Shown: piece after piece, positions 35,332-49,000 of the stretch
How positions within the stretch are numbered: position 1 is the stretch's first letter
How the letters are laid out: each line of letters starts with the position of its first letter
From: Dillenia suffruticosa
Taxonomy: Eukaryota > Streptophyta > Magnoliopsida > Dilleniales > Dilleniaceae
Assembly (NCBI GenBank): GCA_033439265.1
Contig: JAVTVX010000027.1
Coordinates: forward strand, 1,689,001 to 1,753,000
DNA: 64,000 nucleotides
Direction of reading: 5' to 3'
Translations under genes and position numbers: made by a program
Notes under the pieces: generated by a model
Seen by the model: only the letters and a program-made list of their open reading frames with translations
What the model was told of the DNA's origin: nothing
Database searches by the model: none

Positions 35332-38300
35332 ATGGAACCGGATGCTCATATGGCCCCTTTGGAGTTAAAGGTGAGAGAGTTATTGAAGGAGGTCCAGCTC
35401 GACTATTCACCTTCACTTACTAAGTTCGTCGATGAAACCATTTCTGCCATTAAGGAATCTATCAACAAAATTCCTGAAGGCTTGAAGGTCTCTCTCTCTT
35501 TCTCTAACCCTAATTTTTGAGAATTTTCAGCTTCTTTTTTTTTTCCGTCGAACCTAATGTTGATTTTGACTTTTGATTGAAATTAAAGGTTAATGCTGAT
35601 GTTGCACCGGGTTTTGTTCGAGATATTGGCGCCGATAAAGTCGATTTCACGTTCAAGAAGCCAGTTTCGATTCAAATTGGGGGAAGCTATGCTATACAGT
35701 GCGTTGCAAAGCCTAATGTGAATGTTGATATTTTGGTTCAAATGCCTAAGGTATGTCAACGGTTTCAGTTCATCATACGTTGAATGGTTTTAAGATAAAA
35801 TATAATGTTCCAGTGATGTTCCCCAGTTTTGGTACTTTTTGGGGAAATTAGAAATCAAATTAAGGAACTCAAAGAATAAGCTACAAGGTTTGGATGAGTT
35901 TAATTTTGATTTGTGCGATAAGCTATAGCTATTCAAAACTCATACACATCAAATGCTTAAAAAAGCAACAGAAATATAAGTTGGCTTTCCATTGTTGTTT
36001 TACCCAACCACTGTTGCCAAAGGCACTAGGCACTCGCCTAAGTAAAGCAGGGTGCATGTCACTTAAAAAGAGTTATTTCAAAGAATTATTATGAGTGATG
36101 TGGCGAGGAAGTCCAACTCAGGAGCTCCTTGGATATGGTTATTAAAGCCACCTTCTCATTTTTTTTATGCATGCTATATTTTTTTGTCATATTAATGATA
36201 TCTGACAAATTTTTTGCCATGACAGGAGTGCTTTCATGAGAAAGACTATTTGAACTATCGTTATCATGCCAAAAGATTCCTTTATCTCTGCATAATAAAA
36301 AAGTATTTGAAACTTTCTTCTGCAATTAATAAAGTTGAGTGGTCTGCCTTTGAAAATGAGGCCCGAAAGCCTGTGTTGATTGTCTGTCCAGGTAAATAAT
36401 TTTATAGAATTGTATCTTTTGTTCTTTTCTTGAACTTCTCTGAATAATTACTCCTGCTGTCATTTTAAGTTCTGTAAAATATTTTTAACTCTCCATCTCT
36501 CTCTGTATTGTAGCTAGAACACTTCCTGAAGTTCCTGGTTTTTTTGCACGAATAATTCCAGTTGCAACATCCCTTTTTAACCTTTCCAAGTTGAACTTGA
36601 AGCGCAACAATATCAGTGCTTTAAAGCAGAATGGTCTGTTATTCTTATTCAAGCATGTACTTCTTATTGATTTATATGAAGGTATTTCAAGCCTTATTAA
36701 CCCTTATGCATTTTAGGTGGAAATATCCCTGAGGCTACTCCAAAGTACAACAATAGTATTTTGGAAGATGTATTTGTTGTCAATAATGTAGAGTATGTCA
36801 AGCGAACTTTCGTTGATTGGAAGGAATTAAGAGAGGCACTAATATTACTGAAGGTATAATCCAGATTCACTTTTTTCTTTTTAATTATTAACCCTTTTCC
36901 TTTGCATTAGCTTTATGAAGAGAGATTGGATGTGAGTTGTTGTAATGCTGGTGCAGGTTTGGGCTCGACAAAGATGCTCAATATACTCTTATGATTGCTT
37001 AAATGGGTTTTTACTCTCTATCATTTTGTTGTACCTTGCAACGGAATATGGTCAAAATCGCATTAAATCCCCAATGACCACAATGCAAATATTTCGTGTC
37101 ACGTTGGACTTCATTGGTATGTTGTTATTACTTTGAATTTTTCCTTGCTTATGGCTTGGTTTGCATTTTCAAATTGCGAAAAAACTAAAAAGTGTAGGTT
37201 TTTTCACAACTTGTGCCTGTGGAAAGATATTAAGAGCAACTAAGTTTAAAGTTCTGTGCATGATAATTTCATTTGAAGATCTTGAGGCCTTAGAATGACC
37301 TCAAGTTGAGCCCCATTTGGATTGAGATGAAGTAGGCAAATTCGAGGTCAAGTTGTAGAAACTAATTAGTGATGGGAGGGCTCTTTGGCAAGACATGACA
37401 TTTCTTAGAGATCCATATGTAAGTGTTTGCTTCATTCTGAATTCACCTTTTCCACTTGGGAGATAGTGTGAGGGCAAATTCTACTTGAGGGGAAAGATTT
37501 AGGCCAGTTTGAATTTAATCTATTACTTTCTTTTATGTGCCATTGGGTGTGAAGAAGTTTTGAGACATAGTTAAGTAGTGTTTTTTCTTAGTGCTGGTAG
37601 TATCAACTGGTGATGACTAATGAGCTTGAGACGTGTTGTTAACTTAGGGTGTATATAGACAGGATAGATATTATTTTCTGATTTCTGTGACTGGTTTTAT
37701 GGCTGAAACACAACAGGAGGAAAAGTTCTTTGTTTGATAATATTGATCGCTCTTTATGACTCTTATACAAATATGTTATGAAATGACAATGTTTTTTATT
37801 GCTCTGGTAAATTCAAACATTTGTGCATAATTTTGGGAAGCACCTTCATGTTATCCTTTTGCTTTCCCAAGCACTAAAACTTTTGAACTTTTATTAGTGA
37901 TTGCTGTTTCTTATTGTTTGCAGCCAATTCTAAGATATGGGATACTGGGTTGTACTTTCAGCGTGTTGGAGGAAACGACATTTCAAAAGAGGTTTGCTTC
38001 TCTTAGATACCGAGCAGTTGCCTTGGTGGTCCCTTCCATTTCTTCCATCTCTGTGACATCCTGAAAGAAACCATCTTTGTGTCATCCTTTTCCTTTATAT
38101 ATTTTTCAGCCAGGAAATTTTGTCCAATATGCCTTTGTTGATTCAAATATTTCATATTTGCAAAGAGTGTCTCATGTTCCAATACAATTAGACTTGGATT
38201 TTTTTTTTTTTTTTTTTGCTAACATCCAGGCTAATAGTCTCGGTGCATGGTTGACTTTTGAGATGAAAAGTAGATTAATTTTTTCTTTGGATTTGCTATT

Positions 38301-41300
38301 TATATAAGAGAGATTTGAAAGGATATTCGAATGCTTAAGACTAAAATGAGTTGTATTTTAGAGGTAGGTTTCAGTTGTCCTTTCCTGGTGAGTCTCTTCC
38401 TTCCAAGGGCTAATAGTCCCTAAACTGTTCTGGTGAAACAAACAGTAAGGCTGTGTTTTGCATGGAAGTCTCACTTTCACAAGTGAAATCCTCCATCAAA
38501 ATGAGGCCTATTTAACTTGTCTAAGTACAAGCTAACTTGATTAGGTTATCCATCTTCAAGTTAGAGATATGTGCTTCACATTGTTTTGCTGCTAAAATGT
38601 GCACCCTGATTGATTGTATTCAGATAGGAAGGACAATAAATTTCATTCAAACGACTGTATCATGTTAGATTGGTATTTGACAGTTATCTTGCTCTTCATT
38701 TTTGGAAATTTAGCTCACCTTTTGTTCATCGCACATGATTATGTTGCAGGAAAAGAAGCAACATCTTGTGGAATTCAGGGAAGCATTTCCGGTTGTTATT
38801 TGTGGTCCATTCCCTCACTTCAATTTGGCATTTCGGATGTCCAGGAGTGCTTTTCCAGAGGTACTCTTGTGTGGGTAATAGGTGTTAAGATGATCTCTAT
38901 GAGAACGCTGCTCCCCCCCCCCCCAACCAAACCAAAAAAAAAAGAAAAATGAAACCCACATTTTCACTCTTCTGAAGCTCATTTTAATCATGTGTATGTA
39001 CTTTGTTTCAATGGTTCAGCTTCGGGACGAGGCTTCTTTGACTCTAAATTGCATGACTAAATATAGAGATGGTGGATTTGAGAAGATTTTTATGCTCAGG
39101 GTTGATTTTGCTGCTAAGTATGATCACTGCATCAGGTACACCAATACATGTATGATTTATTGCTTGAAGTCTAAATTGTCAAAATGATGCCATTAAAGGA
39201 GAACATTAAGCTGACTATTTGCAAATATTTAAGGTTCAGAGCTCCTTTTGGTGCATAAAAAATCTGTTTGGTCTATACTTCTGTGCACATTTTCCAGTTG
39301 GAAAATGGTTGATTTATTTCAAGTCAGGAAAAAGCACATCAGTTTCTTTCACAAACTAGTGATATAACCTGTCACAGGTGTTATGAGTTGTAATAAGCAT
39401 ATGTGGTCCATTTTTCTGTTTTTTTTACTCTGTGCAGATTGGTAGCTGTATAATTATTATGTATTCTCTGGTATGAATGGTGAAATTTGCTTATTGCTAG
39501 TCTCATCATATGCTCAAGAAACTGTTTGTACTAGGTTGAAGTTGAAGGGACTTGGTGAGGTTTGTGCACCAGGATATTGCTTGGATGAGGAATGTTGGAG
39601 ATCATATGAGCAGAAAGTGCACTCACTGTTACATCAAGGATTGAGTGATCGAGTAAAGTCTATCCGTGTTTTCTGGCCAAACGCTTCGTCTGAACACTGT
39701 ATGGAAGATGTATGGACCAAAGAGTTGATTAAAGTAGTAATATCTTTATAATTTGCTGTATCTTATTTTGGATTTGTCTAATCATTTTATGAATTTAGGG
39801 CTTCACAATGCTTGACAGAGAGGTATTGCTTGTGGGGATATCATTGAGCTCTTTAGAGAATGCTCATCGAGTTGTTGATATTGGTCCAAATGCAGATAAC
39901 AAAGAGGAGGTTCATGTTTCCTTGTTGTAGACAAGCTTCTATTACTTTATATTTTTTCATTTATTAATACCAGTCACAAATTGCAACAGGCTCTGAAGTT
40001 CAGAAAGTTTTGGGGGGAGAAGGCAGAGCTTCGGAGATTTAAAGATGGCAAAATTGCGGAAAGCACAGGTGAGTCATTTGACAATACTTACTATTGGCAA
40101 GTGGCAACCATATGAACTTTTTCTGAGACTGGTTACTAATCAGCTTAACATTAATGCATTTTTTAACCCAAAATGACAGTCTGGGAGTGCAAGCAATGGG
40201 AGAGACATCTCATTATTAAGAGAATTTCAGAATATGTTCTCCTGCGGCATCTTTCAATACCAAGAGAAAACATGATGCATGTTGTTGATCAACTGGATTT
40301 CTCTTTGCTTCTTGGTGCTGCGGGTAATAATTTTATGGACAGTACTGTTGCTAATTTTTTCTAATAACTTTATGTGTATTTTTGTACCCTTATTTATTGG
40401 TAAAAGATAGAAAAATGTTGTCTTGACTATCCAGATCCTATGTCATTTTCCACAAGTTTACTTGGTGCATTTGAAGTTTTATCAAAACGTTTGCGTTCAC
40501 TAAATGGCATTCCCTTAAAGATCTCCAGTGTACAGCCTTTGGATTCAGGTATATTTTTTTTTCTTCTCTCTCCAACCAAGGGAGATCATATTCTGTTTTC
40601 ACCAAATTAGTCTTACTGCTGTATTCTTATCATGTTGGGTCCCATGTCTATGGCTGTGCTTCATAGATTGAATGCATTCTATTTCATTTCTTTTCTGCTT
40701 ATTGTAGTGGGTGTTTCTATCTTAACTGAATGTCCTTTAGAATGTTTTTGGTTGTGTAATGGCTGTATGAACCATATTAAGCGTATTGTCTCCAAATTGA
40801 TCGTTCTAGTTTTTCATCTTGTGTAACTTCTTTTGATAGTTAAGATGAACAGCTTTCAGGTTTACATCTGTCTTCCCTCCTGAACCACATCCCCTTGCTT
40901 ATGAAAATGGTGCAACTCCAAAGCTGCAGAAGCTTCTTTCAACTTGTATTCCACCATTGGAAGTCATGATTCAGGTGCATATATGGTATCTGGAAGTCAT
41001 ATTGTGTCACTGGTTAAACTGAAGTGTTTCTGAACATTTGTTTGTCTTTACCTAGTTGGAAGGTTCAGGAAACTGGCCATTGGATGCTGTGGCACTTGAG
41101 AAGACTAAATCTGCTTTTCTCTTGACAATCGGAGAAAGGTGCACTAGATAGTCCAGCATAGTGTTGGTATAGTCGTAGTTTGAGTATTTGGACTACTATA
41201 TTTAATCATATCATTTATCTGTTGATACGACAGTCTCCAGAGCAGTTGGGGAATGACTTGTTCTGCTTCTGAGGATAATGTGGTTGTTTTCTTGTCTGGT

Positions 41301-43992
41301 TATGCATTTCATCTTAGAATTTTGCATGAAAGAGGCCTGAGCTTGTTGAAAAAGCAGGGTAAAAGCACTTCACATTCTATTATTATGTCAAGTTCCTGGT
41401 TCTTTTAGATGTCAGTGCTTGAACTGACTGGATGCAGTTTGACATATAGTTGGAAACAATCCATTGAAGTGGGTTCCTTCCCCAGACAAGAAGCTTTTCA
41501 TCAGTAGTCAACATTCTAGCATGATCAATGGATTACAGGGTCGCTATCCTATATATGGGCCAATTGTGCGGTGAGAAACTTTCTTGATCATTACTAACAT
41601 TTGAATGTGCAGACCTACCTCTATAATTTTTTTTTCCCGTTTTGAAGGCTTGCGAAACGGTGGGTTGCTTCACATCTTTTCTCAGCCTCTCTCGTCGGAG
41701 AAGCAATCGAGCTGTTGGTTGCCCATCTCTTTCTGAATCCATTACCTTTTGGTGTTCCTAGCTCACGGATTACTGGTTTTTTAAGGTTAATTTCTCCATC
41801 CCTTCTGTGTGACATCTTACATTTTTTTAGAAGCAATAGTTTCTTTGTATGTTTCCAAAGGTTTGTTAGGCTGTTGAACCAAATGTGACCTTTTACTCAC
41901 ACTGAGAAACTTAATGCATCAATTTATGTATTAGTTGTTATGAAACAGTTGAAACTTGAGAAGCTAAGGACTGCTGGGAATGCCACTTGTTTGTTCTATA
42001 AAATCCCATCTATCCTTTTTGCTTAGTGATGGTTTATGATGTTTCATAGCACACTTAGAAGTGGATTATGTGGAAATATCCTTCTTCACCTTGTATGTCT
42101 GATTAGGCTTAGCTTTCATTATGGTGTCTACTTATTAAGCAAAGCTATGAACTGTGTAACTGTATCTTAGGTTTTGGCATATTGTTAAATCTAGATATTG
42201 GGAATTATATGTGTCGCGAGAAATTTTTTTTGGGTGCATGTCTGTATATATATATCTCCTAAATGTTGGGTGGATATGGAACTTAATGGTCTCGATGTGC
42301 TTATGTTTCCATTTTTGTGCCTATCAAAACTTGCTTTGCAGATTTTTGCGGTTGTTGTCAGAGTATGACTGGACTTTTTCTGCTTTAATTGTGGACTTAA
42401 ATGAGGACTTGTCTCCACATGATGAAATGGAGATCAATGTAAGGGCAAACAGTTTGTTTGAGTGTATTATGATAATTATTTTTTACTGGAGTCACTGTGC
42501 TTCCAACATCAGACTCAACCGAACTAATTAGAGACATGAACAGGAAAAGTTTGATTTAAGCAGAAAATCTTATGAGGAAAACCCTGGGAATGTATGCCCA
42601 GCAATGTTTTTGGCTACAAATTATGACAAGGCATCTGAGGCTTGGACCATGGATTCACCAAACCCAATGGTATGTAGTTCTTAGTTATACATTATTCTCC
42701 GCCACTTAATGAGTTTGTTGCAGCCATTGCCATATTATAAATATGCAACATTTGTTCATGCCAAACTCATGATTGAAAAGTCAAGACTCAAAGGCAAGTA
42801 GAGAAAAGACCTTAGCAAACTTGGTATCCATGCTTGCTTGCACTTAAGTGATGACAAATCTGCAACTTCTAACATGTTATTTTGTTTCCTTATACCCAAT
42901 ATGTTAAGCTAAATGATTTGTCTCGATCTCATTCTGATAAGTTCAAGTTGTTGTGCAAAAGGAGCTTAAAAGGTTGGTAGCATATGCTAGAAGCAGTGCA
43001 AATTTGTTAACCAAACTGATACTGGAGGATGAGATTGGCGCTTACAGATGGGAGGTCTGATGCTTTCCTTGAGTTTGCTATACCTGCTTTTCATTTCCTT
43101 GGTGTCACTAAGCAATCCAACTTTTGCATTCCAGTGCCTTTTCCGAACCCCTTTGAGTAATTTTGATGCTGTGGTTCTTCTCCACAAGGACAAATTGCCT
43201 TACCCCCAGCGGCTACTCTTTGCTTCAGAGCTAAACCAAGGTACCATAACATTTTTGGACTGTACTAGCCACTTCTTGCAGTTCTCTTCTCTCTTATGCT
43301 TTCACTGTTTATTTATTTTTACCCTGTCTGCTTCTTGGAACTATTAAAATTGCAACAACTCTATTTTGTCAGGGAGACAGGTGGCCCGAGGAAAAGCTAG
43401 CAAGATCTTCCATCCCCTCATATCTCCGAAAGGCATAAGCGATAGTTTGGAGAATCTCCGGAGCAAATTGTTGGTGGACTTTGATCCATTGAGGTGCTTT
43501 GTGGATGATATTGAGGCAAGTGTTACAAAATTCTTATTTTAACGTCAAGTTATTGAAGAATGCACCAGCTTTACTGAGTCATGCGGTTTTGTAGAAAGAG
43601 TTCCCCAACAAGTTCAGAGTGTGGTACGACCATCTAGGAGGTGACTCTATAGGCTTGACATGGGCAGCTCCTTGCTCCAAGGTAGAACTTTTATAATATG
43701 ATCTATAACAGTCTTGATACAAGTAAATGAACTCCTCACAGGGACAGCCTAGTGGGTGCAACTCACAACCCCCTCCCCCAATCCCATAATCCAAGATTCA
43801 AATCTCATGTAACAAAAGAAAAAAAAAAAAGGAACTCCTCACATATAAACCTAATTTCTGCAGAAGCGAAGTAGAGAGGAGTCAACTGATGGCATTGAAG
43901 ATCCGGTTGATATTCTAAAATCAGTTGGTGCGGTTGGGAAAGGAATTGTAAGGAGTGTTCATTTTGTGAAATCCCCAAGGATCCAAAAGTAA
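35332..43992 (+). CDS. NOL6: Nucleolar protein 6 / UTP22 (Nrap family)
   Basis: Twenty-six exons: 35332-35487, 35589-35750, 36226-36391, 36514-36633, 36717-36853, 36957-37116, 37924-37991, 38750-38860, 39020-39135, 39535-39709, 39799-39909, 39990-40068, 40180-40323, 40435-40548, 40853-40974, 41056-41138, 41234-41358, 41450-41570, 41648-41785, 42342-42438, 42544-42669, 42962-43054, 43135-43240, 43373-43515, 43595-43681, 43864-43992. They sum to 3189 bases with phase kept throughout, giving 1062 aa (about 1050 expected). Nrap landmarks include KVWARQRCS, FRKFWGEKAELRRFKDG, QGRYPIYGP and RLAKRWVASHLFSA. The yeast counterpart UTP22 is part of the small-subunit processome that makes 18S rRNA, so nucleolar action is expected. 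Intron 24 uses a GC donor (GAG|GCAAGT); all others are GT-AG. Intron 25 holds a SINE, and intron 1 starts with a CT tract. Confidence 0.93.
43741..43831 (+). mobile_element. Short SINE in NOL6 intron 25, perfect 12-bp duplication
   Basis: A 91-bp insert with A-box-like GCCTAGTGGGTGC, B-box-like AGATTCAAATCTC and a terminal A run. The identical 12-mer GAACTCCTCACA flanks it at 43729-43740 and 43832-43843. Orientation is the same as the gene. The perfect duplication suggests a fairly recent insertion. Confidence 0.8.
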
Positions 43993-45323
43993 CACATCAA
44001 GCACGAAATGACTCCCTTGGGAAATTACATCAAGGAGACATGTGCGTAAGGTTTCTGCCTAAAACCTCACTCTGTGTGCAGCAGGTGGCTGTTTTCTTGC
44101 CCAGGGTTGCCCTAAACCGAGAGGGGCACCATTGAGGAGCGTCAAGAGGTTATCTTTCATATAGTAAATGGCTTCTGCAAAGATGGGAAGAAGTTGAACT
44201 TTTGAGGGGTTATGTTTATTGTTTATTAAGGGAAACAATGAGTTAGAGACTAACGGCATATTAATCAAAGAGACCTGAAAATTTTGGAGAGGTTTCCCTT
44301 ACCCGTCTGGATTGGAATTGTAGGACTGAACAAATGTTATAATAGAAACTATCAGAACAAGAATTTAAGAGCTATATATAACCACCGTTTATCCTTCATT
44401 CCACATTCCACATTCCACATTCCACAAACATCACTCTATGGTTTAAGCTACTTTAAATTTTGAATATTGTAAATGACTGAAAGGACCTAATATTATATAG
44501 TAGTCCTTGCTAACACATTTTCATACTTTTTTGTTGGTTAATTTCGAAGGTTTTTCTGAACAATTTTCCAAACTTTTGAGTGCAAAAAATTCTAAGGCGA
44601 GATCAATGCCTCACATCATCGTCAGTCTTTAATACCTAAATGACATCCTAAGAGAACAAAAAAAAAAAAAAAGAAAAAAAAAAGTTGAGAAAGCTTTTAG
44701 GTAACTTACATAATGTAGCTAAAATTTTTGGTTTACTTGGTACTGTATTTGTTCATATTCTTAAGTTAACTCTTAAGGTTGAATTTTAAGAAACATTTAT
44801 TTTTAATATTTTATAATTTTTTATTTTTTCTAATAAAATAAACCAAGTATTTTATATCAAAGTTCAAAATTTTTTATTACCATATCTCCAAATTCTCGTC
44901 CTAAAATAAGATAATAATAATCGATAATTTTATTTTTTTGAGTTTAAATCATAAATATTTAATAATTATATTAAATTCAATTCAAGCATCAGTATAAATA
45001 TATTGGATCAATTATGTATTAATTAGATAACTTAAACTTTAATGCTCCTACGATCTCTCTTTCTTCCACGTTTTCTAGGGACACAAGAGGCGAATGAAGT
45101 GAACCAAAGGACTATATGAAATTTTTTTAAAAAATGTATATTATATGTTTAATTTTAAATATTATTTTATCAAATAAAATTATAATCACTGTCTCTTAAA
45201 ATTATAAACCAAATATATATTTTAATTTAAGGAGTCATATATGCAATTATACCTAAAAAAAATTTTAACATGACTCGCGGGATAAAGAAATTCATAACCC
45301 ATATTTCTCGTGTGTTGAACCTG
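43993..45323. other. Spacer after NOL6
   Basis: Holds the NOL6 3' UTR, four CCACATT-like tandem words near 44400-44424, A runs near 44657-44682, and AT-rich sequence. The segment about 45130-45240 resembles 53510-53620 (shared words around TTATAATC and AAAATTATAAA), a dispersed repeat of unknown class. No gene was seen. Confidence 0.45.
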
Positions 45324-45680
45324 CGACATGACTAACGGCACTGCGGGAGGGAGAGAGAGAGGGCTGCGACATGACTAACGGCACTGCGGGAGGGAGAGAG
45401 AGGGCTCCCATGGCGGTGGGCGATAGTGGGGGAGGGAGGGAAAGGGAGGCTCCCGCGGCTGTGGGGAAGGGAGGGGGAGGGAGGAGTGTCGCGGGGGGAG
45501 AGAGAGGGAGGAGTGCCGCGGGGAGAGGGAGGGAGAGAGAGAGAGGAGTGCCGCGGCGGGGGAGAGAGAGAGAGCCGCAGGGGAGGGACAGAGAGAGCCG
45601 AGGGCAGGGGAGGGAGGGAGGGAGGAGCTCCGCGGGCGGCAGGGGGAGGGAGAGAGACCCTCGGGGGGCGGGGGGAGCTG
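45324..45680 (+). repeat. GC-rich purine minisatellite upstream of ARL2
   Basis: It starts with a 40-base near-perfect direct duplication (units at about 45324 and 45364, both holding GCGACATGACTAACGGCACT). Irregular repeats follow, built from GGAGTGCCGCGG and runs of GGGAGGGAGAGAGAG. The plus strand is almost all purine apart from CCGC islands, in sharp contrast with AT-rich flanks. The long frames read from it (such as 45371-45826) are repeat translations, not genes. Confidence 0.85.
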
Positions 45681-46041
45681 TGTCGCTTTTCGAAGACGTG
45701 ACATGTGGCTCTAGCCCAATTGGGTGCTGTCACGTGGTGTCGCGGTTCCAACTCAAGATAAAATGGCGTTGTTTTCAGAATTTTTTCGGTATTGAGGTTA
45801 TTTTTAAATTTTTTTTTTTTTTTTAGTTTTAATTTGGAACATGTCTGGAGAAAGAAGAGATTAGAGGGTTTGGTAGGGGGTTAATTTTGAGAAATTAGTG
45901 CAATTGGCACATTTCAAATACTTTTTCTCGGACTCGCAGCTCCTCGAGTTTCTAATTTTCCAGAAATTCAATTTGGGATGGTTCGGTTTCTCTTAAATTG
46001 TCGGATTTCCCGATCAAAATCTGGCATTCTCTAGTTCGCAG

Positions 46042-49000
46042 ATGGGACTACTCAGCATTATTCGCAAGATCAAGAGAAGAGAAAGGAATGCGAATCCTCA
46101 TGGTGTATGCTCTCTCTCTCCCCTGATTTGGATTGCTATTTTGAATGATCCATTAAAACAGGGGCCTTGATAATTCTGGGAAGACAACGATAGTACTAAA
46201 GATCAATGGAGAGGACACCAGCGTCATCAGTTCCACACTAGGTTTCAACATCAAGACTATCACTTATAATAAGTTAGTAATCTTATTTATCTTTTTCCCA
46301 TTTATGTTTCTCCTATTGCTTATCAACTGTGCGCTAAAATGCTCTTTGCCTTTCTTTCTTTTTATTTTTGACTATGTTTGAAAGTTAGAACCAAATTCGT
46401 TGCTATAGAATTTTGTTCATTATGATTGTTAGTTAAAAAAGGTAATCTCTTTCTTACAACCCCAAAGCCTTGGTTTTATGATTAACAAATCCTCATTTTT
46501 TATAAATGGGTTTGGAGAAATGCTATTATTCATCACAAGGAAATTCCTCCTGAAATTTTGTATGCACGGGGTGGCAGACTGAAGTTGGACGATTTTTTTC
46601 TACACAAGTTATCGTGATTTAATATCATGACTTTGTTCTGATGGTTGGAAGACACATAAGCTCATGAAAATTTTTATGAACATTTGTTTCATGAAAACAA
46701 AAGTTTATTTGGTGGTTCTCAAACAACCAAAATTAAAATTAGGATTCAGCTTCAAAAATTTTTCTTGAATTGATTTAATTCCAAGTAACAACAAGAACAA
46801 AAAATGGCCTTAACAGAAATGAGGATGTTTAGATAGATGTATGGCAAAACTAGAAGAGATAAAATTAAAAATAAAGACATTCGTAACAAACTGAGAGTTA
46901 GTTTAATTGTGGATAAGATGCGAGAGTGTCGTCTGAGGTGGTTTGGGCGCGTGCAAAGAAGACCCAAAGAAGCACCATGTAGGATAATTAAGAACTTAAA
47001 TATAAAAGATCCAATAAAATATAAAAGTAAATTGTTAAAAATTTGGATGCAAGTTATACGTAAAGACATGATAGTGAAATATTTAGACTAAAAGATGACT
47101 TTGGATAAAAATGTAGAAGAATCCGCACAAATAAAACTAGCATATTTTAGCTATTCATTTATATATTTATCTATTTATTTATTTTTGTTTTATTTTTATT
47201 TTTATTTTTTTACTATTTTATTTTAATTTATTTTACTATTTATTTATTTATTTATTTATTTTTATGTATTTATTTATTTTTTAATCACTTCCAAATTTGT
47301 CTCTCAAATAATCGACCCCTAATCGTTGGGATAAAGTCGCAGTTTGTTATTGTTGTTGTTGTTGATTTATTTCCAAGTAGGAAGGAGCTTGGAAATTACT
47401 GAATATGGGACTGAAGAATTGCATTCAATTGTCAAAAGGGAAGATTTGATTGAGGCATTCGTGCTCTCAAACTAGATGACTGATACTAGTTAGTGGTTAA
47501 TGATTTGAAGTAGCAACCTTTTCTTGAGATTGGTCAAGCATTTCTTTGATTTGGGTGTGGAGAGGGACAATATTTTCTGCTTAATATTTGATTTTTGTGT
47601 GCTAATGGCAGGTATACCCTCAACATTTGGGATCTTGGTGGCCAAAGAACAATAAGATCTTATTGGAGAAACTACTTTGAACAAACTGATGGGTTGGTGT
47701 GGGTTGTTGACAGTTCAGATCTTAGGAGGTTGGATGATTGCAAGATGGAACTAGATAATCTTTTGAAGGAAGAGGTACACTTTAAGCTATTGTTTTCTAT
47801 TATCTAGCTCTATTTTCAGTGACTTATGATAATACTATTCATATTCCATATTTATACTCCTAACTCATACCTCTGGTTGTCTCTCAATTTGTAACTAGCT
47901 ACATTAAATGTAATATTGGGGCCTGCTGCCGTAGTTCTTGTGCACATAAAGTGCTTGATTGATTGCATGTATTTATAGCATCACTCTGATTCTTTCCTTT
48001 GGTGGTTTTCTAAACTTAAGTTTCCAAATATTTCTACATTTTGCTTTCTTCCTTTCATTTTTTTCCCTATATTTTTGGTTTTTCTGTGGAGTGAAATTGT
48101 CTATTTTGATTAAGAAAAATTCCTTCCCATTCTCTTGCTTGGTTATGTTTGTCATTGTGTTAACCCCTTCTGATGATATGTGTAATCTAAAAGCTTCTTG
48201 AATGAGTTAGTTGTTGGGATTTTGCCACTTCAAGTCACCATTGTTCCTTTTGTTTTGGATTTTTAAAGAGGTTATCAGGAGCATCCTTACTGATACTGGC
48301 GAATAAGCAGGACATACAAGGTGCTCTTACACCTGCTGAAATAGCCAGGGTAATGGTGTTGGGTGATAAAATACTTCTATGTCAGTCAAATGTATTATGT
48401 GGAAAAGATATGAGATAAGTTTGGAACTTGGACTCGGATTTGTCTTTTTGGACCCCCTAGTGATCTGAACTCCCCTAACTATCTACAGATGTTCCCTGGA
48501 TTTTGGGTGGAATTCATATTGTTGCCTTGTCTCTGGTTTTCTTAATGTTCCATTCATACACTGTCATATTCTGCAATTGTTGTTGAAGTAGTATAAAAAG
48601 TCTGTTTCCTAGAATATGGTAGTCCTGAGCGTCCAAGTGTGAGGCCTTGAAAGACCTTCATTCTCACCATTGGGATCGGACTGAGATTCTACTTATTGTT
48701 TTCAATGTGCTTTGCTAGAGAAATCTTTATGGCTCATGTGAGGGACATTTTATTCTTGATAACCTATATGACTCCAGACTGATGTATCTCCTTATTGTTC
48801 ACATGTTGTCCTCTCTGACGAACTTGCATTGATAGTACATAAAAAATGTTGAGTGGTTTGGTAATGATCCACGTCTTCTTGGGATGGAACAATGGAATGA
48901 TATGTTACTCATCAATTAGTGAGACTTAATAAAGTGATAAGGCTCTGGCTAGTTCTTTTCTGTCGATGCTTCTGAAGAATGAAAGAGTTGCTATTGATTG

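Noticed and set aside
36000-36040. CAAAGGCACTAGGCACTCGCC, similar to a common plant repeat word
   Set aside because: It is too short and without ends; it lies in a NOL6 intron and cannot be assigned.
45371-45826. 151-residue G/R/E-rich open frame, with overlapping proline/serine-rich frames on the other strand
   Set aside because: It is a translation of the purine minisatellite; long frames arise in all phases because the repeat lacks stops.
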